Positions 15,996 to 25,253 are shown, numbered from the stretch's first letter. The stretch: DNA of 38,612 bases from JBJEXX01 sp051886215 (GCA_051886215.1 JBJEXX010000075.1:1-38612), one strand, 5' to 3'. Notes: a model not told the origin generated them from the letters alone. A program made the numbers and translations.

Positions 15996-16796
15996 TTATT
16001 CTGTACCAGTATCCTCAGTCCATACTGTTACAGTATTAATAAATTTCTTTAATTTTTCATTACTTACTGCGATATCTCCTGGTTCATCTTTTAAACTTTC
16101 AGCAGTAGGAACTGGAATAATTGTTGTCTCATAAGTTCTCAAATAACTTGCCTTACGAAGTAAAACATAATCATCTGCTGGTAGAGCAAAAATAATTTGT
16201 GATGGTGTTGTCTTTTCATCTAAATTTTCAAACACATTATTACCATCTGCATCTTTTACTGCTAAAACTTTTACATTTTCAAAAAGTTTTCCTAACATGA
16301 TTTTATCCTTTTGTGTAGCTTCAGCATCTTCAGCACCATTAACTGCTTTTAAGTAAATATCAATATAGTTTCCTGGGAAAATTGAATTACCATATGTAGT
16401 TTCCATATTAACAGCCAAGTTATATAAAACATATCCATCAGGATAATCAAGTATTATACTATCTGGTAAATCATCTTTAGATACTACTGCTCTAGCATAG
16501 AATAAACTCCCCTCTGGAATTACACTATCTGCATTTGCATATTTACCAACTACATCTGAACTATTTTGAAATGCATCTCCCTTTAACATTGCAGGAGGCA
16601 CTTGAATAGTTCCAACTAAATCTTCTGTTATTTTTGTCCCAGGCGAAATAGTTTCTTTTGCATAAGGAACTTCTATAGGATTAATTTCTTTAGAAATACG
16701 CATATTATATCCAATATATAAAACTATAACTCCTAGTAACACACCAATAATTGTAACCGTATTTTTATTAGAAATAAATTTCTTTAAACCTGTCAT
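15996..16796 (-). CDS. cpaB: CpaB/RcpC-like protein with SAF domain
   Basis: 266 aa, one N-terminal membrane span (about residues 14-31) followed by a SAF/Flp-assembly domain (VPYAKETISPGTKITEDLVGT-like start, residues 38-57, then VPPAML) and a C-terminal region with GNYIDIYL and IIFALPADDY. CpaB homologues form a periplasmic or wall-spanning part of Tad machines. Normal length. Upstream neighbour is the pseudopilin-like gene and downstream is cpaF. Confidence 0.88.
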   Translation of the reverse strand: MTGLKKFISNKNTVTIIGVLLGVIVLYIGYNMRISKEINPIEVPYAKETISPGTKITEDLVGTIQVPPAMLKGDAFQNSSDVVGKYANADSVIPEGSLFYARAVVSKDDLPDSIILDYPDGYVLYNLAVNMETTYGNSIFPGNYIDIYLKAVNGAEDAEATQKDKIMLGKLFENVKVLAVKDADGNNVFENLDEKTTPSQIIFALPADDYVLLRKASYLRTYETTIIPVPTAESLKDEPGDIAVSNEKLKKFINTVTVWTEDTGTE

Positions 16797-16813
16797 ACAT
16801 ACCCTTCTTTCTC

Positions 16814-17344
16814 TTAATTAATTGTTTGATAATATTCATCACTAGTAACTGTATTATAATTACAAATATTATAATCGCTAAAGTTAGAACCTCTATTTTT
16901 GTCACTACAAATATTATCCACTATTATATTATTATCATACACTGATTCAATAATTGCGTCAAGTCTATTCTCAATTCCTAAAGTACCTTCTTCCTCGTTA
17001 TTTCCTTTAAAACTAGAAACTGTTTTTGTTTTTACTTTGACACTAACTTTAGGAGGTGTTTCATTAATATCATAAAACGAAATATCATAATCTTTAGTTC
17101 TTGTAACATTATTAGCAAATCTTCTTGTAAAACTATCTACAAATTTTTCTTTATCCATACGGATTACACCATGCAATCTATAGTAACTTAAGTCTACTGC
17201 ATCTTCCATAGCACCTTTTGTAGTTTCCTTCAACAGGTAATAATCAAGTTCATTACCTGTTGAATACTCTTGAATTACATTTACCATTCCAAATGTAATT
17301 AGACCTAAAACTATAATACCTATAGCCATAAATGCTTTACTCAT
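16814..17344 (-). CDS. TadE-like pseudopilin candidate
   Basis: 176 aa: a very short N-terminus, a hydrophobic helix (about residues 5-22), then a helix with EYSTGNELDYYLLKETTKGA (25-44), as in TadE/TadF minor pilins, and a polar extracellular part with a beta-rich stretch (PKVSVKVKTKT). There are two Cys near the C-terminus (CSDK and CNYN) that could form a disulfide. Position directly before cpaB supports a structural role in the pilus. It could be the pilus subunit itself, as no short Flp gene exists nearby. Family membership is inferred from topology and context. Confidence 0.55.
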   Translation of the reverse strand: MSKAFMAIGIIVLGLITFGMVNVIQEYSTGNELDYYLLKETTKGAMEDAVDLSYYRLHGVIRMDKEKFVDSFTRRFANNVTRTKDYDISFYDINETPPKVSVKVKTKTVSSFKGNNEEEGTLGIENRLDAIIESVYDNNIIVDNICSDKNRGSNFSDYNICNYNTVTSDEYYQTIN

Positions 17345-17355
17345 TTTTACACCTC

Positions 17356-19965
17356 CTATTTAGTCCTGTTAGTTTTTTGATGATTAGTAACATATTTACT
17401 ATTATAGAAATTAACACCATTTGTCAAAGGCGAATAATTATTATCGAAATTAGTGTATAAACCATCATTTTCTATATTATTCCAATTATAATTTCCGTTC
17501 TTTCCTATTGAAAGTTTTAAATAAGGAGAACTATTATAAATTGATTTTCCTCTTGATTCAACATCAGATATTAAAGATTCCGGATCAATACTATATCCAT
17601 TAACTGAAGCTTTATCATTAGCAACATTATTTGTCCAGTTATAACCTGGATTTCTATCTGGGAATAAATCATCTAAATTAACTGTTCTATATCTATATGG
17701 TAAGTTTCCAGAAACACAATCCTTACATTCTACTGGTTTACATTTTCCACCAACCTCACAACAATCAGGATCATCAGTATCACATAAGGAAACATCAGCA
17801 CCATAGAAACAATTTACATCAATATTCCATTGTTTATCGCTACCAAAATTTCTAATTTTAGTAACAATATTCCAATTTATAGAAGTATTATTTTTTTCAC
17901 CATAAGTACTACCATTTTTTAATCCAGATGTTGCCATAATACCACTAGTTATACCAAAAGTTTCAGCATTATAAGGATAGTATCTTATATCATTACTATT
18001 CGCAGAAGTAGTATCTGGGTCTGTATAGAACAAATATCCTCCAAATCTATATCCTAACATATTAGTACTATCTTGATTTTTATATAAAACACTACCATTT
18101 TCTAAAGAAATGAATGCTTTAGGAAAATTTATAAAAGAATAATCTTTTTTTGTGCTATAACTTATACTAGGTTTTTGATTACCTTCAAAATTAACATCTT
18201 TACCAACATTATTAACAGTCCTTGTTATAGTTGCATTAGCAGTAGCTTCTTCAGTGGTAACTGTATCTGTACATTCCCAGCTACCATCTTTTTCTGTACA
18301 CTTATAGTCATTCTTTATCTTATTCTTTGCCTGCAATTGTAATTTTTTCTGATTTTCATATTCTTCTTCTGCTTGAGCTTTTGTTTCTACACTCTTAGAA
18401 GAACAATTATTATTACAAACTATTTCACCTTTACAAATTTCACTTTGGAAACCATAAACACAACCATAAACCTCGCTGGAATTACTTGGATTAGCTTGTA
18501 TGCTATGCTTAGTATATTCAGCATTTTCCCTTACGGCTCCAGTATATCCATCAGCTTTGGTTCTTGCAGATGGGCAAACCATCCACCACCATTCTTTAAA
18601 CTCTTCATTTTTACCAGCTCTATAACTTCTAGCCTTAGGAGGATTATACATACTTTCAACATCACACCATGCTTTGCCATTCTTTGTTCCAGATGTTACA
18701 ATTAATTTTTCCAAATTATTAAATGAACCTATATTATTATCCTTAAAAGAAATATTATTAATTGATTTTTTCTGTTCATAAACTTGTTCATAACAACTAT
18801 TAGAACATTCATCAGAATATATTCCACCATCGCATTGGTTTACACACAAATCAAAATCTTCACTTGGTCCACCAAAAGCAGCATTAGTATCAGTGAAATA
18901 AAAACTTGGTCTACATACCGCTGGTTTAGTAGGTTGTCTAACAGAAAAAACACTACAACTTTTAGTACTATTTAATTTTACTGTATATTTAAAACCACCA
19001 CTAGAATAAGACGCTTTTGGAGAATCATACTCTATAGTCATATTCTCAGTACAAACCACCTTATACCAGGTATTACCTTCATTATCTTTTATATTCTCTA
19101 CAGTTGTAAAACTCTTTATTAGATTAGAAGTTTTACTTGAAGATACTCTATTTTCTGTTTTATTAAATTGGCAATATAATGATGAAACTTTATCTGACTT
19201 TTTGTCAGAAGTTAAATTTTGTAAATTACTGACAGTAGATGTAACTTCATTAATTTTAGATTGAATATCATAGTAAGAAGTTGAAATATCTATATCACTT
19301 TTACTATCAAAACATTCTGGAACACTACTAGCAGCATACTCTTTATAATCACTTTTATTATACTTATTTCTAAAGTTTACACAAATAGTATCACTGTAAA
19401 AATTATTTTTCTTTGTAGATGGTAAAGTAAATCCAACACTAAATAAAGCATATTCTCTATTAATATCGGTTTCAGCTGACAAATCGCCTTTATATCCATT
19501 AACCTTACAAGCATCTCCAAGTTTATGAGTTTTATCACCTGATATTGCAACATTAGCTACTTTATAAGGATATGAATGAATAATAACTTCTGTACCAGCT
19601 GGAGCAGTTATAGAAAAACTAATTTTTCCGTCTTTATCCGGTTTAATATATTGAGTTCCACTTTCTGAATCAACAGCCAACATATAATAACCATTACTTT
19701 TTTTACTATAATTACAAGTAACCATTTCATCATTAGCTACACAAGAATCACTACTTATATTATTCCACTCATCTAAAACATAGTATTTACTAAATTGATC
19801 ATAAACAGTCTGAGCAGAGAGTGTCGTACTCCAATTTAAATAACACCATTTTTTTGCCATATTATCTGCTTTATTATTAGCAGCATTTACAGAAAAATTA
19901 CTACTAATTACAGAACAGGTAATAACAAGACTAAATATTAGAAATATTAAAGATTTTCTTCTCAT
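17356..19965 (-). CDS. Large cysteine-rich secreted protein of the Tad-like locus
   Basis: 869 aa, not recognised as a named family. A clear Sec signal peptide (basic MRRK, hydrophobic core, cleavage expected after VNA near residue 28). The mature protein has about 29 cysteines, unusual for a low-GC Gram-positive. Clusters occur around CVNQCDG...CSNSC (about 375-395) and CDTDDPDCCEVGGKCKPVEC (about 735-754). A helical, glutamine/lysine-rich segment lies near 528-555. Near the C-terminus is a NLDDLFPDRNPGYNW stretch (about 769-783). There is no transmembrane anchor or sorting motif at the end. Its stop overlaps the cpaB-side spacing normally, and its start overlaps the sortase stop (ATGA). Likely the tip adhesin or main exported cargo of the machine (inference). 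Confidence 0.65.
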   Translation of the reverse strand: MRRKSLIFLIFSLVITCSVISSNFSVNAANNKADNMAKKWCYLNWSTTLSAQTVYDQFSKYYVLDEWNNISSDSCVANDEMVTCNYSKKSNGYYMLAVDSESGTQYIKPDKDGKISFSITAPAGTEVIIHSYPYKVANVAISGDKTHKLGDACKVNGYKGDLSAETDINREYALFSVGFTLPSTKKNNFYSDTICVNFRNKYNKSDYKEYAASSVPECFDSKSDIDISTSYYDIQSKINEVTSTVSNLQNLTSDKKSDKVSSLYCQFNKTENRVSSSKTSNLIKSFTTVENIKDNEGNTWYKVVCTENMTIEYDSPKASYSSGGFKYTVKLNSTKSCSVFSVRQPTKPAVCRPSFYFTDTNAAFGGPSEDFDLCVNQCDGGIYSDECSNSCYEQVYEQKKSINNISFKDNNIGSFNNLEKLIVTSGTKNGKAWCDVESMYNPPKARSYRAGKNEEFKEWWWMVCPSARTKADGYTGAVRENAEYTKHSIQANPSNSSEVYGCVYGFQSEICKGEIVCNNNCSSKSVETKAQAEEEYENQKKLQLQAKNKIKNDYKCTEKDGSWECTDTVTTEEATANATITRTVNNVGKDVNFEGNQKPSISYSTKKDYSFINFPKAFISLENGSVLYKNQDSTNMLGYRFGGYLFYTDPDTTSANSNDIRYYPYNAETFGITSGIMATSGLKNGSTYGEKNNTSINWNIVTKIRNFGSDKQWNIDVNCFYGADVSLCDTDDPDCCEVGGKCKPVECKDCVSGNLPYRYRTVNLDDLFPDRNPGYNWTNNVANDKASVNGYSIDPESLISDVESRGKSIYNSSPYLKLSIGKNGNYNWNNIENDGLYTNFDNNYSPLTNGVNFYNSKYVTNHQKTNRTK

Positions 19966-20801
19966 GATTTTACCTCCTGACTTTTATTTATATATTCTGC
20001 ATAACTTTTTGCGGTTTTATAATTATTCGTTTCTTTTAAATTATAATTATTAATTTTTTCATTTTTTCTTAATAATCTAGCATCTATTCTAAAAACAACT
20101 GATTTTTCATATCCAAAAAATCTTGTACAAGTATATAATGAAATTATTTTATCGTTCTCATCAACATCTATTTCATAATCATATAAACTTTCTTTTTTAG
20201 CAGTATCTATATAATCTTTCATTTCTTCTTTTGTATATTTAAATTTAGTGTAGTAAGCTTCAATTTCCGGGAAACTAACCGCGAATATTTTAAATACATA
20301 GTTTTCATTATTTAAAGAATATTCTATATATTTATTATTTTTTGCAAAATTAATATCATAAAAACTTAACAACTGCTCAAATCTTTTACTATTTTTATTT
20401 GCTATTTTAGGATTAGATGATAAATTTAAAATATTATGTCCTTCTATAATAGTTCTATCATCTAACTTTTGTACATTATGATACGTCCAACCTATATCTG
20501 CGGTTACATCATCAATAGGTGCATCATCATAAAACAAAACAGGATAATCTATATTTGTACCTTGTACTTTTAACCAACCTACAATTGTATAATTTTGTTC
20601 TTTTTTATATTTTTCTATTTCAATCGTTCTATCAACAACATTATAAAACTGCTGATTATGAATAAATTTACATATCAAAAATATTATTAAAAACAAAACT
20701 AAAAATATCAATACACCAAAAATAATTCTATTTACTAAAATATTTTTTTTCTTTTTAAGTCTATTTTTTGACTTTTTATTTCCTTTACTATTTTGAAACA
20801 T
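19962..20801 (-). CDS. srtB: Class B sortase
   Basis: 279 aa with an N-terminal cytoplasmic basic stretch and one membrane span (about residues 23-46). The extracellular sortase barrel contains IVGWLKVQGTNIDYPV (73-88), catalytic His122 in IIEGHN, catalytic Cys225 in SLYTC and a downstream Arg (probably Arg238 in VVFRID), the class B arrangement. Sortase B enzymes join NPxTx-type sorting signals to peptidoglycan or to pilin lysines. No protein in this window shows such a C-terminal signal, so the substrate may be encoded elsewhere or be unconventional. It lies between the 609-aa modular protein and the cysteine-rich protein in the Tad-like operon. Confidence 0.92.
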   Translation of the reverse strand: MFQNSKGNKKSKNRLKKKKNILVNRIIFGVLIFLVLFLIIFLICKFIHNQQFYNVVDRTIEIEKYKKEQNYTIVGWLKVQGTNIDYPVLFYDDAPIDDVTADIGWTYHNVQKLDDRTIIEGHNILNLSSNPKIANKNSKRFEQLLSFYDINFAKNNKYIEYSLNNENYVFKIFAVSFPEIEAYYTKFKYTKEEMKDYIDTAKKESLYDYEIDVDENDKIISLYTCTRFFGYEKSVVFRIDARLLRKNEKINNYNLKETNNYKTAKSYAEYINKSQEVKS

Positions 20802-20805
20802 CTTA

Positions 20806-22635
20806 TTACCTCAATTCATATGGATCATTCATAGTTCCTTTTCCATCTTTTATCAAAACATCTTTGTCTAACATTGTAACAACTTTAATGTTTGCTTCTT
20901 CAAAAACAAAATTATAAAATTCTTCGGTTTGATACATTGCATTAACCATTAATAATTGATCCTTAGAATTAAGTGTATTTCTAACAAAATAAGCGCCTTG
21001 TCCATATCCAGAAGATCCTAAAGAAAATAATTCAGTAATATCAGGAATGCTTAATAAACATTCTACTTTTTTATTTTTCGCAGTTTCATCAATTAAACCA
21101 TTTTTATAATAATTAACTTCATATGTTCCTTTAACCATTTTTTTAGTAATCAAGTAATCTTTTAATTCATGATTCAATTTATAACCTATATTATCTTTAT
21201 CAGTAACATTAAATAATTTAGCTTTTTCTTTATAAGAATCTCCATATCCAACTTCTACATTCTCTCCTTCACCATTCTTCAAAATATTGTCCATTATTAC
21301 TTTTATATTACCATCATCATCTTTATCAATAATTCTCCATAAATATCCAGAATATTTTACATACTCACCTGCATATCTAGTATTTAATTTATTACCAGCT
21401 TTTCCATAATTATATCCTTCTAAAACATATGGTTTATAATAACTTCCATCGCCAGAAACAACAGATATTCCTTTTTTTATATTAATTACCGGTCTTATAC
21501 CATTATAACTAGTGATATCATTTTCTGAAATTCCATAATTATCATGTTTAGCCCACACAGTATTATCATTCTTACCTGTCATAGTCCAAAAAGTCATTCC
21601 ATTATTTAAATAAGTAATACCATTTTCAAAACTTTGATTATATTCTGCTAAAGTAAGAATTCCTACGTTTGCACTTATTTCATTTTTACAGCTAGTGTTT
21701 TTATAATTTTCATCATCAATTGCATCATTACACCATTTACTTTTAACAATATAATCACTAGGTTTGTATAATTTATTATAATAATAATCATTTAACCACT
21801 CATAAACATAACCATCTTTTTTCATACCTGTACTATATGAAATATTAGCTAAAGAATCATTAGTAATTAATTTTACAGTTTCATCATCATTAGCTTTAAC
21901 AATTCTAAAAAGCATACCTGAATATAAAACATAATTATTATCATTATTTCCTTTATATATACCATCTTTATTATCTTCTTTAGCTATATAAGATAAAGTC
22001 TTAATTACTTTTACATTTCTATACTTTGTAGTTTTATTTTTTAAGGAATCATAAGCAACATATTTAATTTTATAAGTACCAACTTTTGTAGAATCAACTG
22101 TACCTGTTATAGTAACATTTTTGGTACTTTGTTTTCCTTCTTTAGCATCCTCAACACTTTTTACTCCTAATTCTTTATAAGTACTACCATATTCTAAATT
22201 AATAGTTTCATCACCATTTAAGATAATTTCTGGTCCTTCATGATCAGTACTAGATTTATATTTACCACATTCCAAATATGTATAAAACTCATAACCACTT
22301 TTAGTTTTCTTAACTTTCACCCAACTATTATCAGTAGAACACAAATCTTTTTTACCAGGAATATATAAAGAAGTTATAAGTTTTCTATTATATAATTCTT
22401 GTAAAGAAACTGTAGATATAGCGCCTACTTCTTTAGGATATTTATTTAGATTTTTTTCAAAATATAATTCACCAGCTGATTCAAAATCATTCTCCATTAT
22501 TTTAAAAGAAACAAAGTTTTTAACAAATAAAAGCCATATAAGTAATAAAACTATAAGTATAATAAATACAACAAGTAACTGTTTTATTATTTTTTCATGT
22601 TTTTTATAAAATTCACTATTTATTATTTTCTTCAT
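20806..22635 (-). CDS. Modular surface protein: Ig-like domain plus two WRI...DPYV ectodomains
   Basis: 609 aa. N-terminal membrane anchor (about residues 17-40), then a region with two Cys (LCSTD...LECGK), an Ig-like DUF5011-type domain (about 130-212, with GPEIILNGDE and VGTYKIKYVAYDS), and two copies of an ectodomain. Copy 1 (about 230-410) has YSGMLFRIVKANDD, KWCNDA, FWTMTG and VVSGDGSYYKPYVLEG; copy 2 (about 415-609) has YSGYLWRIIDKDDDG and KDGKGTMNDPYELR. The same domain ends the surface protein at 5709-7292. DUF5011-like domains are common stalk modules. The gene overlaps the upstream membrane protein by 20 bp. Function unknown; a surface or pilus-associated binding role is inferred. 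Confidence 0.72.
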   Translation of the reverse strand: MKKIINSEFYKKHEKIIKQLLVVFIILIVLLLIWLLFVKNFVSFKIMENDFESAGELYFEKNLNKYPKEVGAISTVSLQELYNRKLITSLYIPGKKDLCSTDNSWVKVKKTKSGYEFYTYLECGKYKSSTDHEGPEIILNGDETINLEYGSTYKELGVKSVEDAKEGKQSTKNVTITGTVDSTKVGTYKIKYVAYDSLKNKTTKYRNVKVIKTLSYIAKEDNKDGIYKGNNDNNYVLYSGMLFRIVKANDDETVKLITNDSLANISYSTGMKKDGYVYEWLNDYYYNKLYKPSDYIVKSKWCNDAIDDENYKNTSCKNEISANVGILTLAEYNQSFENGITYLNNGMTFWTMTGKNDNTVWAKHDNYGISENDITSYNGIRPVINIKKGISVVSGDGSYYKPYVLEGYNYGKAGNKLNTRYAGEYVKYSGYLWRIIDKDDDGNIKVIMDNILKNGEGENVEVGYGDSYKEKAKLFNVTDKDNIGYKLNHELKDYLITKKMVKGTYEVNYYKNGLIDETAKNKKVECLLSIPDITELFSLGSSGYGQGAYFVRNTLNSKDQLLMVNAMYQTEEFYNFVFEEANIKVVTMLDKDVLIKDGKGTMNDPYELR

Positions 22636-24184
22636 TGATTTTATCTCCTTTCAAATAATACACATATTCACTATTTCTTACTGTTATAGATAGATAAATT
22701 TCATCAGCTTTTTCTATATTTTGATCTACTAAAAATAAAGAACTATTTCCATTATATTTAACCGCAATTGGATTTTTAATATTGACAGTGTATTGCTTAC
22801 CATCTACTCTATATATAATTTTACCATAAGTATCTAAAAAGTCAATAAAACTATAACCATCAAAGTCTTCTGTATCAAGAGTTAATTTAATAATTTTTTT
22901 AGTACTAGATTCTAAATAACTACTACCTATAGAACATCCTTGTTCGGTACATTTTTGATGGAGATAAGAATAACTATTTCCCATTTCTATACTATTTATA
23001 TTAATAGTTTTATTATTAACTACTAAATCTTTACCTAAATATCCTACATCTTTGGAAATCTTTGTAGTATAAATTTCTGGATTCAATTTAACTTTACAAT
23101 AATTAAATTCAAATCTACCTCTTACATTTTGATAGTATATAGCGAATTTTTCATCAAGCATATCTTTATCTACTTTATAAATCAAAATAAATCTATTTTC
23201 ACTTCCTTTTTTATATTCATTTTTAACATATCCTTTTCCTAAATCTTTAAAATCATTATTATATTTCAAAGTTGGAACATATTTATATTTATTGCTTACT
23301 AATAAAAATTTTTCAATATCCATAATTCTACCAACAGAATTATTAACAACAGTAACATCAACAATTACAAAACCACTATTTTTCTCTATAACATTACCAC
23401 TCTGATCAAAATTAGAAATATAACTATCATTAATAGTTATACTATAATTATTGGCATTAAAAGTTTTTCCTTCTTTATAACTCTTATCTCCTACTGCAAT
23501 AGCTCTCCCTATAATAAATACTAAAGCAACAAAAATCACACCAAAAACTATATTCAAAAAGAAAGTATTTTCTTTATAATAATATTTTAAAAACCTTATT
23601 CTTTTTTTTAATTCTCTTTTATATACATCCTTATCTACTTCTACCGCAACTTCTACTTCTTCTCTATCTTCTTCACTAATTTCTTTAAATTCTTCATCTT
23701 CCTTAAAACCAAACCTATTAAGATCTATTCCTAAAATACGTATTATTAACCATACAAATACTATATATTGTGGAATACTACAAATAAGAAGTAAATCTCT
23801 AACTAATCTTATAGATTTAGCAACAACTAAATCATTTCCTACATCATTAAAATATTTGGCTCCTACCATAAATACAATAAATACAAAAACATATTCTATA
23901 AAAACAATAATATAATCTAAAACAGGTTTCTTTTTCTTTTTTAATAAAATAAATATTGCTCCTATAACTAAAAAAATAAGAATAATAATTAAATAGAAAA
24001 AATCAGAAGCATAATTCTTAACAGATTCAATCAAAGGATTATATATACCTGTTGACATATATTGCTTAACAAAAGAATAAAAAGTACTTGTTTTATAATA
24101 TATATATATACTAAAAATCAAAAGCAATATATGTATTTTTCTAAAATTTTTCATTAAAAAAGCGTAAGGTTTTCTAATAATCAT
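22616..24184 (-). CDS. Polytopic membrane protein with large extracellular domain
   Basis: 522 aa, unnamed. About four membrane spans in the first 160 residues, an acidic cytoplasmic loop (about 160-190, rich in Glu and Asp), a fifth span (about 207-227), then an extracellular domain of nearly 300 residues. That domain has GFVIVDVTVVNNSVGRI (about 270-286), the beta-strand pattern of DUF4352-type domains, and two Cys in CTEQGC that may pair. First gene of the Tad-like operon; GAGGAG lies eight bases before the start. It could be a species-specific platform or sensor component; nothing shows its activity. Confidence 0.6.
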   Translation of the reverse strand: MIIRKPYAFLMKNFRKIHILLLIFSIYIYYKTSTFYSFVKQYMSTGIYNPLIESVKNYASDFFYLIIILIFLVIGAIFILLKKKKKPVLDYIIVFIEYVFVFIVFMVGAKYFNDVGNDLVVAKSIRLVRDLLLICSIPQYIVFVWLIIRILGIDLNRFGFKEDEEFKEISEEDREEVEVAVEVDKDVYKRELKKRIRFLKYYYKENTFFLNIVFGVIFVALVFIIGRAIAVGDKSYKEGKTFNANNYSITINDSYISNFDQSGNVIEKNSGFVIVDVTVVNNSVGRIMDIEKFLLVSNKYKYVPTLKYNNDFKDLGKGYVKNEYKKGSENRFILIYKVDKDMLDEKFAIYYQNVRGRFEFNYCKVKLNPEIYTTKISKDVGYLGKDLVVNNKTININSIEMGNSYSYLHQKCTEQGCSIGSSYLESSTKKIIKLTLDTEDFDGYSFIDFLDTYGKIIYRVDGKQYTVNIKNPIAVKYNGNSSLFLVDQNIEKADEIYLSITVRNSEYVYYLKGDKINEENNK

Positions 24185-24218
24185 AACTTATTCTCCTCTA
24201 TTATTCTTTATCGTATTA

Positions 24219-24227
24219 ATTATAACA
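24219..24227 (-). promoter_or_regulatory. Extended -10 promoter of the Tad-like operon
   Basis: TGTTATAAT on the minus strand, 35 bases before the start of the first gene. No convincing -35 is present 17 bases upstream. No other strong promoter was seen until 13137, and gene gaps are below 40 bp, so it probably drives all nine genes. The rest of 24228-24320 is AT-rich with nothing else recognised. Confidence 0.5.
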
Positions 24228-24320
24228 TAAAAAAAGGAAATATAATTACAAAACTTAAAATATATGTTAATATTTTAATAAGAAAGAAAAAATGGTATTT
24301 AATACTAGGAGGTAATTATT

Positions 24321-24725
24321 ATGAAAAAATTATTTTTATTATTAACAATTATATTTAGTTGTTTATTATTTACTGGTTGTTCATCATTAAAAACAATAAG
24401 TTTAGATGAATTAAAAGAAAAATTAGATAATAAAGAAAGTTTTATTTTAGAAGTAATTCAAACTGATTGTTCACATTGTAAAGAGTTTTCGCCAAGATTT
24501 AAAAAAGTCTTAAAAGATAATAATTTAACTGCTTATCAAATAGATACTCAAAAATTATCCGAAAATGAAAAAAAAGAATTTGATAGTATTATTTACGTAA
24601 GTGGTACTCCAACAGTTGTATTTATAAAAGATGGTGAAGAAAAAGCAACTCATTATAGAATAAGTGGTGCAGTATCTAATGATAAAATAATAGAAAAATT
24701 AAAAAAAGCAGGATATATAAAATAA
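24321..24725 (+). CDS. Thioredoxin-fold lipoprotein
   Basis: 134 aa. Lipoprotein signal with lipobox LFTGC (Cys20), then a thioredoxin fold with redox motif CSHC (about residues 51-54) and cis-proline in GTPTVVF (about 92-98). Extracytoplasmic thiol-disulfide exchange is the likely role. Perfect AGGAGGT site nine bases upstream. It is one of only two plus-strand genes and is divergent from the Tad-like operon, whose products are cysteine-rich; a role in folding them is plausible but unproven. Ends in a bidirectional terminator shared with trmL. Confidence 0.85.
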   Translation: MKKLFLLLTIIFSCLLFTGCSSLKTISLDELKEKLDNKESFILEVIQTDCSHCKEFSPRFKKVLKDNNLTAYQIDTQKLSENEKKEFDSIIYVSGTPTVVFIKDGEEKATHYRISGAVSNDKIIEKLKKAGYIK

Positions 24726-24748
24726 AAAAAACGGTTTTCCGTTTTTTT
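24724..24748. terminator. Bidirectional terminator between convergent genes
   Basis: Strong hairpin: A-run plus CGG, TTTT loop, CCG plus T-run. It works for the thioredoxin lipoprotein on the plus strand and, by symmetry, for trmL on the minus strand, whose stop lies at its edge. Confidence 0.9.
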
Positions 24749-25253
24749 ATTTTTCTAAATAATCTTTTCCCTTAAATGGTTCGTCTCTAAGTAAATCTCT
24801 ATAGTTTTGTTGTCTTAAAACTTCATATATACATATTGCAGCACAATTAGATAAATTTAAAGCTCTAACTTTATCAGTCATAGGTATTCTCATACAATGT
24901 TTAAGATTATCTTTTAATATTTCTTTAGGTATACCTGTAGATTCCTTACCAAAAATCAAATATATTTCTTCATCAGTATTAGAATAATCAAAACTAGTAT
25001 GAGGAACATGTCCATATCTCGTAAAATAATAATATGTACCTTTATTTTTTTCTTTAAATTCTTCAAAATTTTCATAAACTTGATAATCTAAATTTTCCAT
25101 ATAATTAACTGCACTTCTTTTAACATGCGAATCATCTAAGCTAAATCCCAATGGTTTAATCAAATGCAACTTAGTATCTGTAGCAACGCAAGTACGCATA
25201 ATATTACCAGTATTACCCGGTATTTCTGGTTCAAATAAAACAATATGATTCAT
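24747..25253 (-). CDS. trmL: tRNA (cytidine(34)-2'-O)-methyltransferase TrmL
   Basis: 168 aa SPOUT methyltransferase that 2'-O-methylates the wobble base of tRNA-Leu isoacceptors. Visible are HIVLFEPEIPGNTGNIMRT (residues 3-21), FGKESTGIP (about 109-117), and the knot region IPMTDKVRALNLSNCAAI (about 131-148) with the SAM-binding N-L-S. Normal length. It follows a thioredoxin-like gene by 12 bp, in the same orientation. Confidence 0.95.
   Translation of the reverse strand: MNHIVLFEPEIPGNTGNIMRTCVATDTKLHLIKPLGFSLDDSHVKRSAVNYMENLDYQVYENFEEFKEKNKGTYYYFTRYGHVPHTSFDYSNTDEEIYLIFGKESTGIPKEILKDNLKHCMRIPMTDKVRALNLSNCAAICIYEVLRQQNYRDLLRDEPFKGKDYLEK

Noticed and set aside
18373..18975. Two plus-strand open frames inside the cysteine-rich protein gene
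   Set aside because: They are antisense to a continuous 869-aa gene with a signal peptide and proper start site; no ribosome-binding sites or family resemblance.
17356..22635. LPxTG or NPxTx sorting signals in proteins next to the sortase
   Set aside because: The C-termini of the 869-aa and 609-aa proteins and both tandem surface proteins lack the motif, hydrophobic span and basic tail.
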